This document shows, piece after piece, positions 9,501-17,540 of a stretch of DNA of 64,000 nucleotides. The stretch lies in NCBI RefSeq assembly GCF_900091565.1, contig NZ_FMCV01000029.1, positions 1 through 64,000 of the forward strand. Direction: 5' to 3'. The stretch is from Micromonospora marina (lineage in GTDB: Bacteria > Actinomycetota > Actinomycetes > Mycobacteriales > Micromonosporaceae). Positions within the stretch are counted from its first letter, which is position 1; each line of letters opens with the position of its first letter. A model generated the notes under the pieces. That model did not search any database. It worked only from the letters and a program-made list of their open reading frames with translations, and was not told where the DNA came from. The position numbers and the translations under genes are program-made.

Positions 9501-12328
9501 GGGAACTCGGCCTGCCGGCGGTGCAGGCCCCGACGAACTTCGCCACCGCCACACTGCGCGAGATCGCCGACGCGCTGCGGGAACTGGATCCGGCCACCCC
9601 GGCCGTCGACCGGCGGGTGGACGGCGTCGCCCCGTGGGTGCGCGGCTTCACCATCGAGCTGGTCGAGGAGCCGGTGGAGCGGATCCCCGCCGGCCCCGCC
9701 GGACCGGGTGACTGGCGTCTGTACGCGCCGGCCGGTCACCCGTACGCGGAGGCGCTGCGCGACGCGCTCGCCGGTGCGGGCGTCGGCGCCGGGGTGTTGC
9801 TCTGCCCGGACGAGGACGAAGAGGTGGACGTCGACCTCGCGCTGCGCGCCGTCCAGGCGGCGGTGGCCCAGCGGCCGGGCAACCGCCTGGTGGTCGTCCA
9901 GCACGGCCGGGGCGTCTCCGGGCTGGCCCGTACCGCCCGGCTTGAGGGCACGAACCTGCACGTGACGCTGGTCGAGGCGGCACCCTTCGACGACCTGGTG
10001 CAACGGGTGGTACGCGAGGTGGCCGCCACCGACGGGTACGCCGAGTCGCACCACGACGCGGACGGCACGCGACGTGTTCCCCTGCTCCGGCCGCTGCCAC
10101 CGCCCGGCCCGGTACACGGCGGACCGGCCGGTCCGCAGCTGCGACCGGACGACGTGCTGCTGGTGACCGGCGGCGGGAAGGGCATCACCGCCGAGTGCGC
10201 CCTCGCGCTGGCCCGGGACACCGGTGCCCGGCTGGCGCTGCTCGGACGGGCGGACCCGGCCGGAGACCCGGAGCTGGCCGCCAACCTGGCACGGATGCGG
10301 GAGGCGGGGGTGCGTCTGCGGTACGTCCGCGCCGACGTCACCGACCCGGAGGCGGTACGCGCCGCCGTGGCGCAGGTGCGGGAGCACCTGGGTCCGGTCG
10401 CCGGTGTGCTGCACGGCGCCGGGGTCAACCGGCCCGCAGCCCTCGCCGCACTGGACCCGGACACGCTGCGCGCCACGCTCGGACCGAAGGTGGACGGCCT
10501 GGCGAACATCCTCGCCGCCGTCGAGGCGGACGGGCTGCGACTGCTGGTGACGTTCGGCAGCGTGATCGGGCGCGGCGGCCTGCCCGGCGAGGCCCACTAC
10601 GCGCTGGCCAACGACTGGCTGGCCCGGCTGACCGCCGAGACCGGCCGCCGGTACCCCGGATGCCGCGCGGTGTGTCTGGAGTGGTCGGTCTGGTCCGGCG
10701 TCGGCATGGGTGAACGGCTCTCCGCCGTCGAGTCCCTGCTGCGCGCCGGGATCACCCCGATCCCGCCGGACGAGGGCGTACGGGCGCTGCGACAGGTACT
10801 CGCGCTGTCCCGACTGCCTGCCGCGGTGGTGGTCACCGGCCGGACCGAAGGGCTGGACACGCTGCGCCACGAGCGGCGGGAGCTGCCGCTGCTGCGCTTC
10901 CTGGAACGCCCGCTGGTGCAGTACGACGGGGTGGAGCTGGTGGTCGAGGCGGACCTCTCGGCAGAGAGCGATCCGTACCTGACCGAGCACGACCTCGACG
11001 GTAACCTCCTGCTGCCCGCGGTACTCGGCATGGAGGCGATGGCGCAGGTCGCCACGGCGCTCAGCGGCGCCACCGGTGTGCCGGTGCTGACCGGCGTCAG
11101 CTTCCCCCGGCCCGTGGTGGTGGCACGCGGCGGGCGCGTCACCGTCCGGATCGCCGCCGTACAGGCCGAAGCGGGCGTGGTGGAGGTGGCGATCCGCAGC
11201 GACGAGACGGGCTTCGCGGCCGACCACTTCCGGGGCACCGTCCGCTTCGAGCCGGACGAGGGCGACCGGGAGGCGCCCGGTGTGACCGGCGGGCTGCCGC
11301 CGGTACCGCTGGAGCCGGGCCGGGACCTCTACGGCGACCTGCTCTTCCAGGGCGACCGGTTCCGCCGGCTGGTGCGCTACCACCGGGTCGCATCCCGACG
11401 GGCCGAGGCGGACGTCGCCACCACCGAGGATTTGCGCTGGTTCCACGCGTTCCTGCCGCAACGGCTGCTGCTCGGCGACGCGGGCGCGCGGGACGCCTTC
11501 CTGCACGGCATCCAGGTCTGCGTACCGGACTCGACGCTGCTGCCCGTGTCGGTGGACCGGGTGGAGCCGGCCGGGCCGAAGCTCGCCGCCACCGAACAGA
11601 TCCGTTTCGTGGCGGTGGAGCGGGAGCACCGGGACGACACCTACCGGTACGACGTGACCGTCCTCGGCGCGGCCGGGGTGGTGGTGGAACGCTGGCTCGG
11701 CCTGCGGCTGCGCGCGGTACGCCACCGACCGGCCGCCCTGCCGTGGCCGCCCGCGCTGCTCGGGCCGGTGCTGGAGCGGCGGCTGGGCCAGCTGCTCGGC
11801 GCCGACCTTGCGGTGGTGGTGGAACCGCGTCCGGACCGGACGGACGGACCGCGCCGGGAGGTCACGGCAGTGGCCGTCGGGCGGGCCGTGGGGCGGCCGG
11901 TGCGTCTGCGGTACCGGCCGGACGGACGGCCGGAGGACGTCAACGGCCGGCACGTCTCGGCCGCCCACAGCGGTGCCGCCAGCCTGCTGGTGGCCGGTGC
12001 CGGGCCGCTCGCCTGCGATCTGGAGGTGGTCCGGCCCCGGCCCGCCGAGGTCTGGACCGACCTGCTCGGCCGGCACGCCGGGCTGGCCGGGCAGATCGCC
12101 GCCGACCGTGGCGAGGACGCCGACGTCGCCGCCACCCGGGTGTGGTGCGCCAAGGAGTGCCTGGTCAAGGCGGGGCTGCCGGTGGACGCCCCGCTCACGG
12201 TGGCCGGCGTCGACGGCGAGTGGGTGCTGTTGCGCAGCGGCCGGGTCACTGTGGCCACCGGCCCGGTCCGCGTCACCGGCGAGCCGCAGCCGGTGGTCGT
12301 CGCCGTCCTCACCGCGACGGGGGTGTGA
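6563..12328 (+). CDS. pksE: PKSE, iterative type I enediyne polyketide synthase
   Basis: 1921 residues, normal for PKSE. It iteratively builds a linear polyene from malonyl-CoA that becomes the enediyne core. Domains in order: KS (about 1-465; catalytic Cys211 in DAACASS, GHGTGTAVGD, IKALIGHTKAAAG), AT (about 575-870; FPGQGS and Ser652 in GHSLGE), ACP (about 930-1000; LHLSSIAVGQL with Ser967/968, the enediyne-type ACP motif), KR (VTGGGKGI near 1200), DH (His1476 in EHDLDGNLLLP), and a C-terminal phosphopantetheinyl transferase (CDLEV near 1817, WCAKECLVKAG near 1861) that self-primes the ACP. ATG 6563 has AGGAG 8 bases upstream; an in-frame extension to 5894 only shadows unbU. Whether it serves a 9- or 10-membered core is not obvious by eye. 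Confidence 0.97.
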   Translation: MSRIAVVGMSCRYPEADSVADLWRNVLSGRRAFRRLPPERMSLEDYWDADPAAPDRFYNRNAAVIEGYTFDRIRHRIAGSTYRSTDLTHWLALDVAGEALADAGWPDGAGLPRERTAVVVGNTLTGEFSRANVLRLRWPYVRRVLAAGLREQGWSDERIAEFLAVTEERYKSPFPPIDEDTLAGGLSNTIGGRICNHFDLGGGGWTVDAACASSLLSVVTAARALAVGEIDVAVAGGVDLSIDPFEMVGFAKAGALARDEMRVYDERSQGFWPGEGCGMVVLMRHDDAVAQGRTVYASIAGWGVSSDGRGGMTRPEAQGYRLALDRAYQRAGFGIGTVPLFEGHGTGTAVGDATELRALSAARRDAGATDPAAIGSIKALIGHTKAAAGVAGLIKATMALRHAIVPPTANCTRPRPELTAADRTLRAAPVAEPWPDGAPLRAGVIAMGFGGINTHLVLEAGPSAVPERIRRQQLRLARHAQDAELLLLDAADPAALRERVATLLPPLARLSYGELTDLAGALAGEVRDRPMRLAVVAASPAEAADRFGRALAALDRGEEELFADGLALRRTLRPARLGFLFPGQGSGRRVDGGALARRFPAAAEVHRRAALPAGADPVATEVAQPRIAADSLAGLRVLTELGVEARVAVGHSLGEITALHWAGTVDAEAVLRIAAARGAVMAGCREPGTMAGLAADDTATARLIGAEPVVVAGYNGPRQTVVAGPSDAVRRVCERATEAGVHWADLAVSHAFHSPLMASAAREFGDWLEGVRLAPPRRPVVSTVTGAELSSGTDLMALLRRQITEPVRFAEAVTEAGKRVDALVEVGPGQVLARMARDLVDVPVFATGTDAPTLAGFLGTVGALWALGAPVDHGTLVSDRPVRPLDLTARQRFFASPCEAAPPVVVDAASPAVAARPADAGRPATGSERQPAADPLAVLRRLAASRAELPAESVGADIRLLDGLHLSSIAVGQLVNEAARELGLPAVQAPTNFATATLREIADALRELDPATPAVDRRVDGVAPWVRGFTIELVEEPVERIPAGPAGPGDWRLYAPAGHPYAEALRDALAGAGVGAGVLLCPDEDEEVDVDLALRAVQAAVAQRPGNRLVVVQHGRGVSGLARTARLEGTNLHVTLVEAAPFDDLVQRVVREVAATDGYAESHHDADGTRRVPLLRPLPPPGPVHGGPAGPQLRPDDVLLVTGGGKGITAECALALARDTGARLALLGRADPAGDPELAANLARMREAGVRLRYVRADVTDPEAVRAAVAQVREHLGPVAGVLHGAGVNRPAALAALDPDTLRATLGPKVDGLANILAAVEADGLRLLVTFGSVIGRGGLPGEAHYALANDWLARLTAETGRRYPGCRAVCLEWSVWSGVGMGERLSAVESLLRAGITPIPPDEGVRALRQVLALSRLPAAVVVTGRTEGLDTLRHERRELPLLRFLERPLVQYDGVELVVEADLSAESDPYLTEHDLDGNLLLPAVLGMEAMAQVATALSGATGVPVLTGVSFPRPVVVARGGRVTVRIAAVQAEAGVVEVAIRSDETGFAADHFRGTVRFEPDEGDREAPGVTGGLPPVPLEPGRDLYGDLLFQGDRFRRLVRYHRVASRRAEADVATTEDLRWFHAFLPQRLLLGDAGARDAFLHGIQVCVPDSTLLPVSVDRVEPAGPKLAATEQIRFVAVEREHRDDTYRYDVTVLGAAGVVVERWLGLRLRAVRHRPAALPWPPALLGPVLERRLGQLLGADLAVVVEPRPDRTDGPRREVTAVAVGRAVGRPVRLRYRPDGRPEDVNGRHVSAAHSGAASLLVAGAGPLACDLEVVRPRPAEVWTDLLGRHAGLAGQIAADRGEDADVAATRVWCAKECLVKAGLPVDAPLTVAGVDGEWVLLRSGRVTVATGPVRVTGEPQPVVVAVLTATGV

Positions 12329-12329
12329 C

Positions 12330-12779
12330 GTGTCCTCCTGGTACGAGTACCGCCACGTGGTCGGCTTCGAGGAGACGAACCTCGTCGGCAACGTCTACTA
12401 CGTCAACTATCTGCGCTGGCAGGGCCGCTGCCGGGAGATGTTCCTGCACGAGCATGCCCCGGCGGTGGTCGACGACCTGCGCGCCGGGCTGAAGCTGTTC
12501 ACGCTGCGGGTGGACTGCGAGTTCCTCGCCGAACTCGACGCCTTCGACGAGCTGCGCATCCGGATGAGCCTGGCCGAGCTGACCCAGACGCAGCTCGGCC
12601 TGGCCTTCGACTATCTGCGCGACGGCCCCGGCGGACTGGTGCCGGTGGCCCGGGGGCATCAGCGGATCGCCTGCATGCGGGAGGTCGCCGGGCAGGTGGT
12701 GCCGACCCGCGTGCCGCCGCCGCTGGTGCGGGCGCTGGCGCCGTACCGGGCGGCCGAGGGGGTGTCCGGTCGTGCCTGA
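12330..12779 (+). CDS. tebC: TEBC/E10, enediyne hot-dog thioesterase
   Basis: 149 residues from GTG 12330, one base after the pksE stop. Single hot-dog-fold acyl-CoA thioesterase of the CalE7/SgcE10/DynE7 type, which releases the polyene or methyl-ketone product from PKSE. The signature EETNLVGNVYYVNYLRWQG, followed by CREMF, is the conserved active-site region of this family; these enzymes lack the acidic catalytic residue of ordinary 4-hydroxybenzoyl-CoA thioesterases. The 3' end overlaps the next gene by 8 bp. With UnbL, UnbV, UnbU and PKSE it completes the five-gene warhead cassette in one operon. Confidence 0.95.
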   Translation: MSSWYEYRHVVGFEETNLVGNVYYVNYLRWQGRCREMFLHEHAPAVVDDLRAGLKLFTLRVDCEFLAELDAFDELRIRMSLAELTQTQLGLAFDYLRDGPGGLVPVARGHQRIACMREVAGQVVPTRVPPPLVRALAPYRAAEGVSGRA

Positions 12780-13332
12780 GCGCGCAGTGGACGCGCCGGC
12801 CGCCGGGGCGCTGCGTACGGTGCTCGGCGAGTTCGTCACCGGCGTGACGGTGCTGACGGTGGGTGGCGCGCTGCCGCACGGCATGACGGCGAACTCGTTC
12901 ACCTCGGTCTCGCTGGACCCGCCGCTGGTGCTGCTGTGCGTGAGCCGGGACAGCCTGATGTCCGCCTGCCTGGCCGATGCGGACGGGTTCGGCGTCTCCG
13001 TGCTGGCCGCCGGGCAGGAGCACCTGGCCCGGCACTTCACCGACCGGCACCGGCGGCCCGGACACGCACAGTTCGCCACCGTCGGCTGGTCGCCCGGCGA
13101 GCGGACCGGCGCGCCGCTGCTGCACGGCGCGCTGGCCTGGCTGGAGTGCCGACCGTGGCGCTGCCACGACGGCGGCGACCACGTGATCGTGGTGGGCCGT
13201 CTGGTGGCCGCGCGCACGGGCGCCGACCGCGACGCTTTGATCTTCCGGCGGGGCCGGTTCGACAGGTCCGGGGACCCCCACCCGGCCGCCGGCCGCCGGC
13301 ACATCCAACAGCTCCTGAAGGAGGCGCAGTGA
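12772..13332 (+). CDS. Flavin reductase (E6-like), FMN-binding split-barrel
   Basis: 186 residues from GTG 12772, overlapping tebC by 8 bp. NAD(P)H:flavin oxidoreductase of the HpaC/SgcE6 class, likely supplying reduced flavin to a partner monooxygenase. Seen: the start of the domain (LGEFVTGVTVLTV), the flavin-binding segment GMTANSFTSVSLDPPLVLLC, and DHVIVVGRLV near the C-terminus. Related reductases occur in 9-membered enediyne clusters (SgcE6), where they pair with a flavin-dependent halogenase/hydroxylase. No flavin-dependent monooxygenase gene is visible in this window, so the partner may lie elsewhere or the protein may serve another step. Confidence 0.85.
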   Translation: MPERAVDAPAAGALRTVLGEFVTGVTVLTVGGALPHGMTANSFTSVSLDPPLVLLCVSRDSLMSACLADADGFGVSVLAAGQEHLARHFTDRHRRPGHAQFATVGWSPGERTGAPLLHGALAWLECRPWRCHDGGDHVIVVGRLVAARTGADRDALIFRRGRFDRSGDPHPAAGRRHIQQLLKEAQ

Positions 13333-13892
13333 CCCTGTCGGAGAAGCGCGACGCCGGCGGGCCGAAGCTCGATCTCAACGGCAGCCGGCACCGGGCGGCC
13401 CTGCACATCTTTCTTGTCGTCGTCACCGCCCACTGGGCCGAACACCTGGTGCAGGCCGCCCAGATCTGGGTGTTCGGCTGGTCCCGGCCGCAGGCGCGCG
13501 GCGTGCTCGGCATGCCGTTCCCGTGGCTGGTCGAGAGCGAGTGGCTGCACTACGGGTACGCGCTCGTCATGCTCGCCGGCTTCTGGCTGCTGCGCGGCGG
13601 CTTCGTCGGCCGTGCCCGGACCTGGTGGACGGCGGCGCTGCTGATCCAGGTGTGGCACCACCTGGAGCACCTGCTGCTGCTGGTGCAGTCGCTCACCGGC
13701 AGCAACCTGGCCGGGCAGCCGGTGCCGACGAGCCTGCTACAACTGGTGACGCCCCGGGTGGAGCTGCACCTGTTCTACAACGCCGTGGTGTTCCTGCCGA
13801 TGATGGTGGCGATGTACCTGCACCGCACGCCGCTCGCCGACGAACTGGCCCGGATGCGGTGCAGTTGCCGCCGGGCGGCCGAGGTCCGGTGA
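13329..13892 (+). CDS. Polytopic membrane protein, function unknown
   Basis: 187 residues from GTG 13329, overlapping the flavin reductase stop by 4 bp. About four hydrophobic segments (around residues 20-45, 72-90, 98-118 and 150-165). It is unusually rich in histidine within or next to the segments: TAHWAEHLVQAAQIW, LIQVWHHLEHLLLLVQ and VELHLFYNAVV. That could bind a metal or haem, but no named family is recognised. It is followed directly, with a GTGA overlap, by a CopC-like protein, so the two are probably made together and may form a membrane metal- or redox-related pair (inference). Confidence 0.65.
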   Translation: MTLSEKRDAGGPKLDLNGSRHRAALHIFLVVVTAHWAEHLVQAAQIWVFGWSRPQARGVLGMPFPWLVESEWLHYGYALVMLAGFWLLRGGFVGRARTWWTAALLIQVWHHLEHLLLLVQSLTGSNLAGQPVPTSLLQLVTPRVELHLFYNAVVFLPMMVAMYLHRTPLADELARMRCSCRRAAEVR

Positions 13893-14575
13893 AACGCGGG
13901 CCGGGGCCGAGGTGGCTGGCGGCGGGACTGCTCACGCTCCTCGCGCTCGGCATCGCCGGACTGATCCTGGCGGCTCAGGTGCGACCGGCGCGGTTGGTGA
14001 CCACCGACCCGCCGGCCGGCGCCCGGCTGACCACGGCGCCGACGGCTGCGACGTTGACGTTCACCGGCCCGCTCGACGGCGGGCAGACGCACGTCTGGCT
14101 GGTCGGCCCGGGCGCGGCGTTCGCCGCGACCGGCGCGCCGCGGTTCAGCGGGACCGACGTCGAGCTGCCGGTGACCGTGGTGGGCGACGGGCGCTACCGA
14201 CTCGGCTACCACGCCCGGCTCGCCACCGGGCAGACCGCCACCGGCGTGGTCCCGTTCACCGTCGCCGCCGGGCTCGTCGCGCCGTCGCAGGCGGCCCGGA
14301 CCGTCTCGCCGCCGGTCACCGCGCCGCCGGAGGGGTCTGCCGGGGGCGGCCACCATGGGGGTACGGGCGGAGCGGCCGGGCTGGTCCTGCTGCTGCTGCC
14401 GGTGGCGACCGGCGCGATCCTGCTGCTGCTGATGGCACGCGGGCGGCGTGACCGCCCGGCCGGGTCGCCGGACGGGGCCGGGCCGGGCCGGCGACGGCGG
14501 GCCTGGGTGCTGCGGGAACCCCAGGACGCCGACGAGCGGTCCGCCGACCACGAGCCGGCCCGATCGGGTCGGTGA
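13889..14575 (+). CDS. CopC-like domain membrane-anchored protein
   Basis: 228 residues from GTG 13889. It has an N-terminal hydrophobic segment (LAAGLLTLLALGIAGLILAA), then a beta-sandwich resembling the copper-binding CopC/YobA domain (VTTDPPAGARLTTAPTAATL, then the GDGRYRLGYHARLATG and GVVPFTV strands), a Gly/His linker (GGGHHGG), a second transmembrane segment near residue 190 and a basic cytosolic tail. Classical CopC starts its mature chain with a copper-ligand His before the L..S.PA.G motif; here the matching position is Arg/Ala, so canonical Cu(II) binding may be lost. Position in the enediyne operon is tight (4-bp overlap upstream), yet CopC-type proteins are not part of the known cassette. 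Confidence 0.7.
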   Translation: MKRGPGPRWLAAGLLTLLALGIAGLILAAQVRPARLVTTDPPAGARLTTAPTAATLTFTGPLDGGQTHVWLVGPGAAFAATGAPRFSGTDVELPVTVVGDGRYRLGYHARLATGQTATGVVPFTVAAGLVAPSQAARTVSPPVTAPPEGSAGGGHHGGTGGAAGLVLLLLPVATGAILLLLMARGRRDRPAGSPDGAGPGRRRRAWVLREPQDADERSADHEPARSGR

Positions 14576-14598
14576 CCTGACGGACCACAGGAGGAGCG

Positions 14599-15459
14599 AT
14601 GTCCGTACCGACAGATGCCACTGCCGTGAAGGCCGAACAGCGGCGGACCTGGGACGCCGTCAGCGACGGCTGGACCCGCGAGTGGGAGACGTTCGAGCGG
14701 GGCGGCGCCGCACTCACCGCGCGGCTACTGGAGCTGGGTGGCGTACGGCCGGGTCACCGCGTCCTGGACGTCGCGACCGGGCCGGGAGAACCGGCGCTCA
14801 GCGCCGCCGACGTCGTCGGTCCGAACGGCACCGTCACCGGTGTCGACCTCTCCCCTGCCATGCTCGCGGTGGCCCGCCGCCGGGCCGCGGGGCGGCGCAA
14901 CGTCAACTTCCTCGTCGCTGATCTCGAGACGGTGGAGCTGCCGCCACGCGCCTTCGACGTGGTGCTCAGCCGGCTCGGCCTGATGTTCGCCGTCGACCCC
15001 GGCGCCGCGTTCGGCCGGATCGCCCGGATGCTCGTGCCGGGCGGCGTGCTCGCCGCGGCGGTGTGGGCACCGCCGCCGCGGGTGCCGCTGATGTCGCTCG
15101 GGTACGGCGTGCTCGCGCGACGGCTGGACCTGCCGTCCGGGCCACCGGATGTCCCCGGACCGTACCGCCTCTGCGACCCGGAGGCGCTGGCCGCCGGACT
15201 GACGGGCGCCGGCCTGCGGGACGTGACTGTCGACGAGTACCCGGTCCCGTTCCGGTTCCGTGACCCGGCCGAGTACGCGCGGTTCACCCGGGCGGTGGCG
15301 CCACCACCTGTCCGCCGCCGGGTAGAGGCGCTCGACGCGGCCGGGCGGGACGCGCTCTGGGCGGAGGTGGCCGCCGCCGCCGGGGGACGCGCCGACCCGG
15401 ACGGCCTGGTCGACCTGACCTCGACCGCGCTCACCGTCCGGGCGACCGCCCCGGCCTGA
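14599..15459 (+). CDS. Class I SAM-dependent methyltransferase
   Basis: 286 residues; ATG preceded by AGGAGCG. Rossmann-type methyltransferase of the UbiE/Methyltransf_11 group: motif I VLDVATGPGEPAL near residue 55, GVDLSPAMLAVARRRA as motif post-I, and FDVVLSRLGLMFAVDPG as the next strand. It likely methylates an oxygen or carbon on the enediyne core or an attached unit; the substrate cannot be told from sequence. It lies 23 bp after the CopC-like gene and 29 bp before the EF-hand gene, in the same direction, so it probably belongs to the warhead operon's distal part. Confidence 0.85.
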   Translation: MSVPTDATAVKAEQRRTWDAVSDGWTREWETFERGGAALTARLLELGGVRPGHRVLDVATGPGEPALSAADVVGPNGTVTGVDLSPAMLAVARRRAAGRRNVNFLVADLETVELPPRAFDVVLSRLGLMFAVDPGAAFGRIARMLVPGGVLAAAVWAPPPRVPLMSLGYGVLARRLDLPSGPPDVPGPYRLCDPEALAAGLTGAGLRDVTVDEYPVPFRFRDPAEYARFTRAVAPPPVRRRVEALDAAGRDALWAEVAAAAGGRADPDGLVDLTSTALTVRATAPA

Positions 15460-15488
15460 CCCCCATCCATCGCCACGAGAGGATCGAG

Positions 15489-16031
15489 ATGACCACCGAA
15501 CTGCAACGCCGCAAGCTGGAGAAGGTGTTCGCCTCGTACGACGCCGACGGGGACGGCGTCGTCGACGGGCTGGACATCACCGCGATGGCCCAGATCTGGT
15601 GCGACACGTACGGGGTGGAGCCGTACTCGCCGGGTTGGCGGCGCATCCACGGCGCGGCGGCCCGGATGTGGCGCGGGATGCGCGGCAGCGACGGGCCGGA
15701 CGGCGAGAAGCGGGTGACAGTCGCCGAGTGGGTGGCCTGGGCCGACAAGCCGGAGTTCCCGGAGTTCGTGACGAACGCGGCGGTGCCGTTCAGCCTGGCC
15801 GTCTTCGACGTGGCAGACGCCGACCGGGACGGGCGCATCAACCACGCGGAGATGTTCGCGGCGCAGAGCAAGAGCGGCATGCGGTCGGAGGAGACCCAGC
15901 GGATCTTCGACCGGCTCGACACCGACCGGGACGGCTACCTCACCAGCGAGGAGTACGGCCGGGCGGCGCACGAGTTCTATCTCAGCGCCGACCCGGACGC
16001 GCCGGGCAACGTGATCGCCGGGGAGCTCTGA
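15489..16031 (+). CDS. EF-hand calcium-binding protein (calerythrin-like)
   Basis: 180 residues, ATG preceded by GAGAGGATCGAG. Canonical EF-hand loops: residues 18-29 (DADGDGVVDGLD), about 108-120 (DVADADRDGRIN) and about 142-153 (DTDRDGYLTSEE); a degenerate fourth hand lies around residues 55-75. Size and arrangement match calerythrin-type sarcoplasmic calcium-binding proteins of actinomycetes, which buffer or sense Ca2+ in the cytosol. It is the last gene of the rightward run and is followed by a perfect hairpin. A calcium protein is not a known enediyne function, although the product of unbV also carries calcium-loop repeats. Confidence 0.9.
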   Translation: MTTELQRRKLEKVFASYDADGDGVVDGLDITAMAQIWCDTYGVEPYSPGWRRIHGAAARMWRGMRGSDGPDGEKRVTVAEWVAWADKPEFPEFVTNAAVPFSLAVFDVADADRDGRINHAEMFAAQSKSGMRSEETQRIFDRLDTDRDGYLTSEEYGRAAHEFYLSADPDAPGNVIAGEL

Positions 16032-16054
16032 GCGTCCGGTCCCCGTACCCGTCG

Positions 16055-16096
16055 ACGCCCGGCCACCCGCCCAAGCGGGCCGGTGGCCGGGCGTCC
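16055..16096. terminator. Bidirectional intrinsic terminator hairpin
   Basis: Perfect 14-bp inverted repeat (16055-16068 with 16083-16096) around a 14-base loop, lying between the convergent EF-hand and P450 genes. There is no U-tract, as usual in high-GC actinomycetes. It would end transcription from both sides. Confidence 0.8.
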
Positions 16097-16101
16097 ACCG
16101 G

Positions 16102-17445
16102 TCAGCGGGAACGGCGGCGCGCGGTCATCGGCAGCGCGTCGACGGGCATGGTCATGGCCGGTACGGGCTTCGGCTCGTGACCCGGCACCGGCTCCAGGTG
16201 CCAGCGGGCGGCGATGCTGGCCAGCGAGACGATCATCTCGGTCCAGGCGAACTGGTCGCCGATGCAGCCGTGCACGCCGGTGGCGAACGGCATGAAGGCG
16301 CCGCGCGGCAGGGCCCGTGCCCGCTCCGGTAGCCACCGGTCCGGGTCGAACCGCCCGGGCTCCGGGTAGATGCCCGGGTTGTGGTGCACGGCGTGGAAGC
16401 TGTAGAGCACGTCCGAGCCGGCCGGGATCAGGTAGCCGCCCAGCTCGGCGTCGCGGGCGGTCACCCGGTTGTTGAACAGGCCCTGGGTACGCAGCCGCAG
16501 TGTCTCGGAGAGGATCTGGCGGGTGTACCCCAGCGCCGCCACGTCGGTGTAGCCGGCGGCGCGTCCGTCGAGCACCCGGTCCACCTCGGCGTGCAGCCGA
16601 CGGCGTACCTCGGGGTCCGCGCCGACGTGGTGCAGCGCCCAGCAGAGCGTGTTGGCGATGGTGTTGCTGCCGGCGATGAAGAACGTCATCACCTCGTCGT
16701 GGACCTGCTCGTCGCTCATCGCGGGCCGGCCGTCGTCGTCGCGGGCGAAGAGCATCATCGACAGCAGGTCGCCGTGGTCGGTGCCGGCCGCGCGGTACTC
16801 GGCGATGACCCGGCGGATGGTGGTCCGCAGGTACTCGGCTGCGGCGTCGTAGTCGCGGTTGGCCTGGGTGGGCAGGCGGGTCAGCACGCCTGTCACGTCG
16901 GTGATCCGGCGGAACAGCCCGCCCAGGACGGTGGTGGTCGCGGCCATGAACCGGGTGCGGTCGAGGCTGCGGTCGCCGGCGAAGACGACCTCCACGACGT
17001 TCGTGAGGGCCAGCTCGTCCATCTCCTTCTCGACCGCGATGAGCCGGCCGTCCCGCCAGGAGTCGAGCTTGGCGGCGACCGTCCGGCTCATCAGCTCGGT
17101 GTAGTGGATGACCTTGTTGCGGTGGAAGGCGGGCTGGATCAGCGCCCGCTGGCGGCGGTGGAACTCGCCCTCGGAGATGCCGAGGCCGTTGCCGAACATG
17201 GACCGGAAGCGGTCGGTCATCGGCCCGCCTCGGACGAAGGTGTCGCCGTCGCGGAGCAGCTCGCGAATCAGTGTCGGATCGTTCACCACGTACGCCGGGC
17301 GTTTGCCGAGCGCGATGGTGACGACCGGCTCGCCGGACTGGAGTTCGAGCAGGAACTCGGCGGGCCGTCGCTTCATCTGCAGGCCGTGCCCGACGACTGG
17401 CAGGCGGCCGGGCGCCGACGCGGGTGTGCGCAGGGTGCTGGTCAT
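16102..17445 (-). CDS. Cytochrome P450
   Basis: 447 residues, ATG with GAGGG about 10 bases upstream. Haem-thiolate monooxygenase: I-helix FFIAGSNTIANTL, ExxR motif ETLR, and haem loop FATGVHGCIG with Cys394 as the axial ligand. In the I-helix the usual AGxxT is AGSNT, retaining the Thr. N-terminal Pro-rich entry PGRLPVVGHGLQM resembles the P450s annotated as family members in enediyne and terpene clusters (E7-like in size and I-helix). Likely oxidises the enediyne core or a tailored intermediate. It is the last gene of the leftward block and faces the EF-hand gene across a terminator. No ferredoxin gene is near, so redox partners must be encoded elsewhere. Confidence 0.93.
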   Translation of the reverse strand: MTSTLRTPASAPGRLPVVGHGLQMKRRPAEFLLELQSGEPVVTIALGKRPAYVVNDPTLIRELLRDGDTFVRGGPMTDRFRSMFGNGLGISEGEFHRRQRALIQPAFHRNKVIHYTELMSRTVAAKLDSWRDGRLIAVEKEMDELALTNVVEVVFAGDRSLDRTRFMAATTTVLGGLFRRITDVTGVLTRLPTQANRDYDAAAEYLRTTIRRVIAEYRAAGTDHGDLLSMMLFARDDDGRPAMSDEQVHDEVMTFFIAGSNTIANTLCWALHHVGADPEVRRRLHAEVDRVLDGRAAGYTDVAALGYTRQILSETLRLRTQGLFNNRVTARDAELGGYLIPAGSDVLYSFHAVHHNPGIYPEPGRFDPDRWLPERARALPRGAFMPFATGVHGCIGDQFAWTEMIVSLASIAARWHLEPVPGHEPKPVPAMTMPVDALPMTARRRSR

Positions 17446-17540
17446 GGTGCGTTCCCTCGGTGTCGGGCCGGCGCGGCGCGCCGCGTCGGCGGGGGACGGG
17501 CCGGCCGCGCCGGCGGGTAGGACCGCGGCCCGGGACGGGA

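Noticed and set aside
8276..12391. 1371-residue minus-strand frame opposite pksE
   Set aside because: It is antisense to the strongly supported PKSE and lacks family motifs; this is typical of GC-rich codon bias.
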